NCBI GenBank assembly: GCA_014879765.1
Contig: JACSRL010000156.1
Span: 1 to 6,692, forward strand
Length of the DNA: 6,692 nucleotides
Source: Anaerolinea sp.
GTDB taxonomy: Bacteria; Chloroflexota; Anaerolineae; JAAEKA01
Direction of reading: 5' to 3'
Notes under the pieces: model-generated
Told to the model about the DNA's origin: nothing
The model's input: the letters and a program-made list of their open reading frames with translations, nothing else
The model's database searches: none
Program-made: the position numbers and the translations under genes
In this document: positions 1-4,971 of the stretch, piece after piece
Numbering within the stretch: position 1 is the first letter of the stretch
How the letters are laid out: each line of letters starts with the position of its first letter

Positions 1-492
1 GTGGCCGACCGCCTCTGTGGGGCCGTTGCCAATCCAATCATCCGAAATGCGCAAGAGCGCAGGCAACTTTCAGCCATCGGTGCCTGGTTGGACAAGCGCG
101 GCTATCGAGTGATCGATCCAGGGAGCCAATTCGCACTGAGTGATTTCCCACCAGGCAGATATGGGTTTCGGGTCAATGCGCCGGTGAAACATGGGACTCG
201 TCACGTGAATGTGCCAATCGATGCGGTTGTTATGCCTTTTCACGCTCAACCGGGTGAACTGCCCGTGCTGATCGAAGCTAAATCCGCTGGGGATTTTACC
301 AACACAAACAAGAGGCGCAAAGAGGAAGCCGCCAAGAACGCTCAGTTGCGTGACACATACGGTGATGCAGTCAGCTACATACTTTTTCTATGTGGCTACT
401 TTGACACGGGCTATCTGGGCTACGAAGCTGCCGAGGGCATCGATTGGGTGTGGGAGCATAGAATCGACGACCTGGCCGAGTTGGGGCTATAG
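1..492 (+). CDS. XamI-family type II restriction endonuclease, C-terminal part (5' truncated by window)
   Basis: This is the C-terminal 163 residues of a predicted type II restriction endonuclease that cleaves unmodified DNA and pairs with the methyltransferase next to it. The segment reading DRLCGAVANPIIRNAQE (residues 3-19) and the block IEAKSAGDFTNTNKRRKEEA (91-110) match what I recall of the XamI family. A PD-(D/E)XK-type active site is visible: D74 in PIDAVV, then E92 and K94 in IEAK. The end, GYEAAEGIDWVWEHRIDDL, also fits the family C-terminus. Family members are usually nearly twice this length, so the GTG at base 1 is probably an internal valine codon and the true start lies upstream. 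The gene ends 3 bases before the methyltransferase ATG, suggesting translational coupling. GC is about 55%, lower than the downstream genes, which fits horizontal transfer. The family call is from memory of conserved motifs, not from a search. Confidence 0.88.
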   Translation: MADRLCGAVANPIIRNAQERRQLSAIGAWLDKRGYRVIDPGSQFALSDFPPGRYGFRVNAPVKHGTRHVNVPIDAVVMPFHAQPGELPVLIEAKSAGDFTNTNKRRKEEAAKNAQLRDTYGDAVSYILFLCGYFDTGYLGYEAAEGIDWVWEHRIDDLAELGL

Positions 493-495
493 CCG

Positions 496-2112
496 ATGGC
501 AGTTCTCAGATCAAATTTCGCCATTGAGGATCATGAATCTTTGCGCCTGGAGTTGCAGGGTCAACTGGACGCGGCCAAAAGCCAAGACGAGCGCAACCGA
601 CTGGGCCAGTTTGCCACACCCACCGCGTTGGCGACAGACATCCTGATCTGCGCTCGCAATATGCTGCCGAAAGATATGATGATCCGTTTTCTCGATCCGG
701 CGTTTGGCACGGGATCGTTCTATTCAGCGCTCAACCGGGTGTTTCCAGCCAGTCGCATTGCCCACGCGGCCGGTTTCGAAATCGATCCACACTACGGACG
801 ACAGGCGCGACAGCTTTGGCAGGCGTCATCGCTGAAGCTTGAACTCACAGATTTCACGCGGGCCACACCGCCCGTAGCCGAGGATGAAAAGTACAATCTG
901 CTGATCTGCAATCCGCCCTACGTGCGCCATCACCACATCCCTGCAGACGAGAAGGCCCGATTGCTGGCGCTGGCTCGCCAGGCGACCGGCATCCAGTTGA
1001 ACGGCCTGGCTGGCCTGTATTGCTACTTCATGCTGCTGTGCCACCCCTGGATGGCCGAAGGCGGTTTGGCCGGTTGGCTGGTTCCGTCGGAGTTCATGGA
1101 TGTCAACTATGGCCGGCAGGTCAAACGCTATCTGCTGGAACAGGTGACCTTGCTGCGCATCCACCGCTTCCGGCCGGAGGATGTACAGTTTGGTGATGCC
1201 ATGGTCTCTTCGGTGGTGGTGTGGTTCAGAAAAGAGCCGCCCGCGCCCGGCCACGTAGCCGAGTTCAGCTACGGTGGATCGCTCAACGCACCGACGGTCA
1301 CACGGCCAATGTCCCTTGACAAGCTGAGCGCCAGCGCCAAGTGGACTGGCATTTCGCTCTCCGCCGAGGTCGAGGATATCTTGCCTGGGGCTGGCGACCT
1401 GTTGGATCCCACCTTGGGCGATCTGTTCCAGATCAAGCGCGGCATCGCCACCGGCGCCAACGATTTCTTCGTGATCAGCAAGGAGCGGGCTGCCGAGCTT
1501 GGCCTGCCGCGCCAGTTCCTGACCCCGATCCTGCCCAGCCCGCGCTACCTGGAAGCTGACGAGGTGCTGGCCGATGAGGATCAGAACCCCAGACTGACGC
1601 CGCAACTCTTTCTCGTCGATTGCAGCCTGCCAGAGGAGAGGCTCCGCCGCGAGCAGCCGGCGCTGTGGCGTTACTTCGATGCCGGCAGGGCGCGCGGCCT
1701 TGATCAACGCTATCTGGCGACGCACCGCACGCCCTGGTACGCCCAGGAGCACCGGCCGGCCGCGCCGCTGCTCTGCACCTACATGGGCCGGCAGACCGCA
1801 GGCAAAGCCCGACCTTTTCGCTTTATCCTGAACCACTCTCGCGCCACCGCGCCCAACGTCTATTTGATGCTCTATCCCAAGCCGGCGCTGGCGGCTGATC
1901 TTGTGCGCAACCCATTCCTGCTCAGGTCGATCTGGGTCGCCCTCAACCGCCTGCCGCCGCAGACGCTGATCAGCGAAGGCCGCGTCTACGGCGGCGGGCT
2001 GCACAAGATCGAGCCGGCCGAATTGGCAAATGCGCCAGTCGATGGCATTATGCAGTTGACGCCAAGCATCTCACAAAACCTGGACAAGCAGTTGTCCTTG
2101 TTCAGTTCGTAG
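496..2112 (+). CDS. N6-adenine DNA methyltransferase of the XamI-type R-M system
   Basis: A 538-residue predicted DNA adenine-N6 methyltransferase that would protect host DNA from the upstream nuclease using S-adenosylmethionine. Visible motifs in order: motif X-like LGQFATP (36-42); SAM-binding motif I LDPAFGTGSF (66-75); the acidic motif II in GFEIDP (93-98, E95); catalytic motif IV NPPY (139-142) in LLICNPPYVRHHH; and LVPSEF (195-200). This order (SAM region, then NPPY, then a long C-terminal part) is that of gamma-class enzymes such as TaqI and Eco57I types. Residues from about 300 onward, starting LGDLFQIKRGIATGANDFF (307-325), look like the target-recognition domain. The length is normal and there is no frameshift. 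The ATG at 496 follows the nuclease stop by 3 bases with only a weak GGGG (483-486) as ribosome site, so reinitiation after the nuclease is likely. The target sequence cannot be read from the protein by eye. Confidence 0.93.
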   Translation: MAVLRSNFAIEDHESLRLELQGQLDAAKSQDERNRLGQFATPTALATDILICARNMLPKDMMIRFLDPAFGTGSFYSALNRVFPASRIAHAAGFEIDPHYGRQARQLWQASSLKLELTDFTRATPPVAEDEKYNLLICNPPYVRHHHIPADEKARLLALARQATGIQLNGLAGLYCYFMLLCHPWMAEGGLAGWLVPSEFMDVNYGRQVKRYLLEQVTLLRIHRFRPEDVQFGDAMVSSVVVWFRKEPPAPGHVAEFSYGGSLNAPTVTRPMSLDKLSASAKWTGISLSAEVEDILPGAGDLLDPTLGDLFQIKRGIATGANDFFVISKERAAELGLPRQFLTPILPSPRYLEADEVLADEDQNPRLTPQLFLVDCSLPEERLRREQPALWRYFDAGRARGLDQRYLATHRTPWYAQEHRPAAPLLCTYMGRQTAGKARPFRFILNHSRATAPNVYLMLYPKPALAADLVRNPFLLRSIWVALNRLPPQTLISEGRVYGGGLHKIEPAELANAPVDGIMQLTPSISQNLDKQLSLFSS

Positions 2113-2118
2113 CCCTTC

Positions 2119-2124
2119 AGGTGA
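2119..2124 (+). promoter_or_regulatory. Shine-Dalgarno site of the Fic gene
   Basis: AGGTGA lies 7 bases before the GTG at 2132, a normal spacing. It supports the GTG start and shows that the Fic gene can be translated independently of the methyltransferase, whose stop codon is at 2110-2112. Confidence 0.65.
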
Positions 2125-2131
2125 AACCAGC

Positions 2132-3010
2132 GTGGACCTGCGCACTCTAATCGACCACATCGACGCTCTCAAAGCCGAGATCGACACCCTGCGCCCTATC
2201 GACGCCGAGCAGGAGGCGCGCGTCCGGCAGATGTTGCGCATCGACTGGAACTACCACTCCAACGCGATCGAGGGCAACACGCTGACGCTGGGCGAGACGC
2301 GCGCCTTTCTGCTGCACGGCATCACAGCCCAGGGCAAGCCCTTCCGCGACTACCTGGACATCAAGGGCCACAACGAGGCCATCGCCTATCTGGAACAGAT
2401 GGTGCGCGGGGAGGAGCCGCTGACCGAAGTTGTCATCCGCGAGCTGCACCGCATCCTGCTGGTCGAGCCTTACGAGGCGGACGCGGTGACGCCTGATGGC
2501 CGGCCAACCCGGCGGCGTATCGCCATCGGCCAGTACAAGACCGCTCCCAACCACGTGCATACCAGCACAGGCGAGATACACTATTACGCCACGCCTGAAG
2601 AGACGCCAGCCCAGATGGGCGATCTGATGGCCTGGTATCGGCGTGAGAGGGAGAGCGGCGCGCTGCACCCGCTGCTGTTGGCGGCGACCTTCCACTACCG
2701 TTTCGTGGCCATCCATCCCTTCGACGACGGCAACGGCCGCATGGCTCGCCTGCTCATGAACCTGATCCTGATGCAGCACGGCTTCACGCCCATCGTGATA
2801 CGGCTGGAGTCCAGGGGCGACTATCTATTGGCCCTGGAAACCGCCGATGCCGGTGATCTGACCGATTTCGCAACGTTGGTCGGCGAGGCGCTGCTTCGCT
2901 CGCTGGAGCTGTACCTCAAGGCCGCCCGACACGAGGGCTTGGAAGAACCGGGCGCGTTCGAACGGCAGGTTCTTCGCTTGCGTGAACAACTCGCACGCTA
3001 CGACGCTTGA
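2132..3010 (+). CDS. Fic-domain protein (predicted AMP transferase), self-inhibited class II type
   Basis: A 292-residue cytoplasmic Fic protein. Fic enzymes usually transfer AMP from ATP to a hydroxyl side chain of a target protein. The core motif HPFDDGNGRMAR (195-206) is complete, with catalytic H195 and the phosphate-binding GNGR. Near the N-terminus SNAIEG (43-48) fits the inhibitory-helix pattern (S/T)xxxE(G/N), with E47 expected to block the ATP site; having it N-terminally in the same chain marks class II. A flap-like stretch GQYKTAPNHVHT (133-144) precedes the core. No separate antitoxin gene is needed or seen. Many relatives that I recall run longer, with a C-terminal winged-helix part; this one ends soon after LREQLARYDA, so it may be a short form or have lost its tail. 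It sits 19 bases after the methyltransferase, probably in the same transcript. Its target and its role in defence are unknown. Confidence 0.92.
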   Translation: MDLRTLIDHIDALKAEIDTLRPIDAEQEARVRQMLRIDWNYHSNAIEGNTLTLGETRAFLLHGITAQGKPFRDYLDIKGHNEAIAYLEQMVRGEEPLTEVVIRELHRILLVEPYEADAVTPDGRPTRRRIAIGQYKTAPNHVHTSTGEIHYYATPEETPAQMGDLMAWYRRERESGALHPLLLAATFHYRFVAIHPFDDGNGRMARLLMNLILMQHGFTPIVIRLESRGDYLLALETADAGDLTDFATLVGEALLRSLELYLKAARHEGLEEPGAFERQVLRLREQLARYDA

Positions 3011-3015
3011 GCGTC
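3002..3015 (+). terminator. Weak hairpin at the Fic stop codon, possible terminator
   Basis: GACGC (3002-3006) and GCGTC (3011-3015) form a perfect 5-bp stem around the loop TTGA, which contains the Fic stop codon. A pyrimidine-rich run including TTTT follows (3016-3033). The stem is short, so this is at best a weak terminator between the Fic cassette and the desaturase gene, and it could be chance. Confidence 0.25.
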
Positions 3016-3033
3016 TTCCATACTTTTCTTCCC

Positions 3034-3039
3034 AAGGAG
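3034..3039 (+). promoter_or_regulatory. Shine-Dalgarno site that sets the desaturase start
   Basis: AAGGAG, the strongest ribosome site in the window, lies 8 bases before the GTG at 3048. It rules in that GTG over an in-frame GTG at 2982 that would lie inside the end of the Fic gene and has no comparable site. Confidence 0.8.
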
Positions 3040-3047
3040 TACCACCC

Positions 3048-4103
3048 GTGACCGCAGCAACCAAACCCCGGCGGGCCCAGGAGGGCCCCAACTGGCGCCA
3101 AATCGTCGCCCGTTATCAGAAGTCCGACGTGCGACGCGCCGTTGGGCAGATTTTCACATCTGTCGTGCCCTTCCTGGTGATGATGGTGGTGATGTACTTC
3201 AGCCTGCGCGTCTCCTACTGGCTGACCCTGCTGCTGGCCATTCCCACGGCCGGCTTCATGGTGCGCACCTTTATCGTCTTCCACGACTGCGGCCATGGCT
3301 CCTTCTTCCCCAACCGCAAGGCCAACGATGTGGTGGGCTTCATCACCGGCGTGTTGACCTTCACCCCCTACTTTCGCTGGCGCCACGCCCACGCCGTACA
3401 TCACGCCACGGCCGGCGACCTGGACCGCCGCGAGATGGGCGACATCTGGACGCTGACCGTGGACGAATACCTGGACGCGCCGCGCTGGAAGCGGGTCGCC
3501 TATCGCATCTACCGCAACCCGCTGATGATCTTCACCGTGGGCGCCTGGCTGAGCTTTCTGGTCTTGCAGCGTATCCCCAACCCCAAGGATGGCAAGCGCG
3601 AGCGCTACAGCATCCTGTGGACCGACCTGGCGCTGCTGTTGATCTTCGTGGCGGCCGGTTTCACCATTGGCATGGGCGATTTTCTGCGCATTCTGCTGCC
3701 CACCTTCTTCATCGGCACCTCGGTGGGCGTCTGGCTGTTCTACGTCCAGCATCAGTTCGAGGGGGTCTATTGGGAGCGGCATCAGAACTGGAGCTATGTG
3801 GATGCCGCCCTGAAGGGCAGCTCCTACTATGAATTGCCCAAGATCCTGCAGTGGTTTTCGGGCAACATCGGCTTTCACCACATCCACCACCTCAGCCCGC
3901 GCATCCCCAACTACTATCTGGAGCAGGCCTACAGCGAGAACGAGCTCTTTCACGTCAAGCCCATCACCCTGCGCTCCAGCATGCAGTCGCTAAAGTTCCG
4001 CCTTTACGACGAGGAGCACCATCGCCTGGTGGGCTTTGGCTACGTCAAGGAGGCGCGCAAGCTGCGCGCGGCCCGCGCGGTCGCTGCCCAGCCGGCGGCC
4101 TGA
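3048..4103 (+). CDS. Membrane fatty acid desaturase, three-histidine-box family
   Basis: A 351-residue integral-membrane di-iron enzyme predicted to introduce a double bond into acyl chains using oxygen and an electron donor, thus adjusting membrane fluidity. All three histidine boxes are present: HDCGH (79-83), HAVHH (115-119) within WRHAHAVHH, and HHIHH (277-281) within GFHHIHHLSPRIPNY. Hydrophobic segments lie near 36-52, 57-78, 160-175, 191-207 and 215-234, in the usual pattern with the boxes on the cytoplasmic side. Box 1 with HDCGHGSF and the spacing resemble the acyl-lipid delta-12/omega-6 type, but position specificity cannot be told from sequence alone. The start is GTG 3048 because of the AAGGAG 8 bases upstream; a 22-codon longer reading from 2982 is possible but unsupported. 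The tail RAARAVAAQPAA is low complexity. No redox partner gene is visible nearby. The gene follows the Fic gene by 37 bases but is functionally unrelated to it. Confidence 0.93.
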   Translation: MTAATKPRRAQEGPNWRQIVARYQKSDVRRAVGQIFTSVVPFLVMMVVMYFSLRVSYWLTLLLAIPTAGFMVRTFIVFHDCGHGSFFPNRKANDVVGFITGVLTFTPYFRWRHAHAVHHATAGDLDRREMGDIWTLTVDEYLDAPRWKRVAYRIYRNPLMIFTVGAWLSFLVLQRIPNPKDGKRERYSILWTDLALLLIFVAAGFTIGMGDFLRILLPTFFIGTSVGVWLFYVQHQFEGVYWERHQNWSYVDAALKGSSYYELPKILQWFSGNIGFHHIHHLSPRIPNYYLEQAYSENELFHVKPITLRSSMQSLKFRLYDEEHHRLVGFGYVKEARKLRAARAVAAQPAA

Positions 4104-4104
4104 G

Positions 4105-4126
4105 CAGTTGGTAACTGTGTAACTGT
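4105..4126 (+). repeat. Short GTAACTGT doublet with a small hairpin
   Basis: GTAACTGT occurs twice in tandem (4111-4118 and 4119-4126), directly after the desaturase stop. CAGTT (4105-4109) and AACTG (4113-4117) can pair around a 3-base loop. It is too weak for a terminator and lacks a T-run. It appears to be part of the repeat-rich intergenic DNA. Confidence 0.45.
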
Positions 4127-4148
4127 CAAGAAGTACCATCGCGGGTTG

Positions 4149-4247
4149 GCTCGGTCGGCCCCGTCTGGGATGCTGCGCAAAGATCGGCCAAAGCACCAAG
4201 GCTCGGTCGGCCCCGTCCGGGATGCTGCGCAAAGACCGGCCAGAGCA
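4149..4247. repeat. Tandem pair of a 52-base repeat unit
   Basis: The unit starting GCTCGGTCGGCCCCGT occurs at 4149-4200 and again at 4201-4247 with no gap. Over the first 47 positions the copies differ at three (T/C at 4166/4218, T/C at 4184/4236, A/G at 4191/4243), and then they diverge. The unit carries TCGGCC-like blocks near both ends and a central GGGATGCTGCGCAAA. In the second copy GGTC (4205-4208) can pair with GACC (4234-4237). No coding function is apparent. The close match implies a recent duplication or a repeat that occurs elsewhere in the genome. Confidence 0.85.
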
Positions 4248-4250
4248 GTC

Positions 4251-4292
4251 TCACGTTTCACGTTTCACGCCTCACGCCTCACGCCTCACGCC
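4251..4292 (+). repeat. Heptamer array, six units of TCACGTT/TCACGCC
   Basis: Six exact 7-base units follow one another: TCACGTT twice, then TCACGCC four times. The array ends 5 bases before the ATG of the methyltransferase and occupies the place where a ribosome binding site would be expected. TCACGTT is the reverse complement of a rotation of GAAACGT, the unit found at 6550-6570. Confidence 0.92.
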
Positions 4293-4297
4293 CATCC

Positions 4298-4876
4298 ATG
4301 ACCACCAACATCCACTTCGACCTCATCGCCGCCCTTTACGACCGCGCCATTGGCCCGCCTGATCCGCAACGCCTGGCGGCCCGGCTCAAGCTGCCCGCGG
4401 CCGGCTGGCTGCTGGACGCGGGCGGCGGCACCGGCCGGGTGGCGGCGCAGTTGCGGCCCCTGGTCGGCCGGCTGGTGATCAGCGACCTGTCCGCGCCCAT
4501 GTTGGCCCAGGCACGGGAGAAGGGCATCGCCTGCCCGGTGCAGACCCACGTGGAGCGGCTGCCCTTTCCCGACGGCCACTTCGACCGCGTGCTGGCCGTG
4601 GACGCGCTGCATCACTTCTCCGATCAGCGGCTGGCCATGGCCGAGCTGGTGCGTGTCCTGCGGCCCGGCGGCCGGCTGGTGATCGAGGAGCCCGACATCC
4701 GCCGCTTTCCGGTCAAGCTCATCGCTCTGGGCGAGAAGCTGGCGCTGATGGGCAGCCACTTCTCCACCCCGCAGCAGATCAGCTATCTGATGGCCGCCAA
4801 CGGCCTGGAGCCTGTGATCGAACAGGATGACGCGTTCACCGCCTGGGTGATCGCCGACAAACAACCCCTCCCGTAG
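4298..4876 (+). CDS. Class I SAM-dependent methyltransferase (Methyltransf_11 type), substrate unknown
   Basis: A 192-residue soluble methyltransferase with a complete Rossmann-type SAM fold. Motif I is LLDAGGGTGRV (38-48); the acidic residue at the end of strand 2 is D63 in VISDLS; motif IV is in LPFPDGHFDRVLAVDALHHF (88-107); and the post-motif LRPGGRLVIEEPD is at 121-133. The DALHH and RVLRPGG stretches are typical of the UbiE/Methyltransf_11 group, which act on small molecules or lipids; the substrate here cannot be named. The protein is somewhat short for the group but has no sign of disruption. The ATG at 4298 starts right after a heptamer array and has no Shine-Dalgarno-like sequence, so a leaderless or unusual start should be considered. 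The next gene, a membrane glycosyltransferase, begins 95 bases on, past two hairpins; a joint role in envelope glycolipid modification is only a guess. Confidence 0.87.
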   Translation: MTTNIHFDLIAALYDRAIGPPDPQRLAARLKLPAAGWLLDAGGGTGRVAAQLRPLVGRLVISDLSAPMLAQAREKGIACPVQTHVERLPFPDGHFDRVLAVDALHHFSDQRLAMAELVRVLRPGGRLVIEEPDIRRFPVKLIALGEKLALMGSHFSTPQQISYLMAANGLEPVIEQDDAFTAWVIADKQPLP

Positions 4877-4884
4877 GCCCGACT

Positions 4885-4923
4885 GCCAGCCGGCCCGATC
4901 GTCCCCGATCATGGCCGGCTGGC
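4885..4923 (+). terminator. Strong 11-bp inverted repeat after the methyltransferase gene
   Basis: GCCAGCCGGCC (4885-4895) and GGCCGGCTGGC (4913-4923) are perfect reverse complements. Inside, GATC (4897-4900) can pair with GATC (4907-4910) around a 6-base loop, giving a long two-part hairpin. It starts 8 bases after the stop codon. There is no T-run after it, so it may be a U-less terminator, an mRNA-stabilising 3' end, or a bidirectional element rather than a classical intrinsic terminator. Confidence 0.6.
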
Positions 4924-4956
4924 GGCGGACTCGCGGGTTGCGGGACTGCCGAGAGA

Positions 4957-4971
4957 GACAGTCGAACTGTC
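4957..4971 (+). promoter_or_regulatory. Hairpin abutting the glycosyltransferase start codon
   Basis: GACAGT (4957-4962) and ACTGTC (4966-4971) form a perfect 6-bp inverted repeat with a 3-base centre, and the ATG follows at once at 4972. A GAGAGA stretch (4951-4956) just before it is the only ribosome-site candidate; folding of the hairpin would bring it close to the ATG. It could be a translational control element or a protein operator, or chance. Confidence 0.4.

Noticed and set aside
1..3. GTG at base 1 as the true start of the restriction endonuclease
   Set aside because: XamI-family nucleases are much longer and the sequence begins within a conserved block, so this is most likely an internal valine codon at the window edge.
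826..2004. Open frame of 392 codons on the minus strand opposite the DNA methyltransferase gene
   Set aside because: It shows no domain and has a composition typical of an antisense shadow; the + strand gene has motifs X, I and IV.
2982..3047. 22-codon N-terminal extension of the desaturase from GTG 2982
   Set aside because: It would overlap the end of the Fic gene and lacks a ribosome site, while AAGGAG at 3034-3039 is ideally placed for GTG 3048.
2916..3953. Open frame of 345 codons on the minus strand opposite the desaturase gene
   Set aside because: Its histidine- and glutamine-rich product mirrors the + strand codons. The + strand encodes all three desaturase histidine boxes and has a strong ribosome site.
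4053..4069. 7-bp GC-only inverted repeat near the end of the desaturase gene
   Set aside because: GCGCGCA and TGCGCGC lie within codons for the alanine- and arginine-rich tail and are readily explained by GC-rich codon use; no T-run follows.
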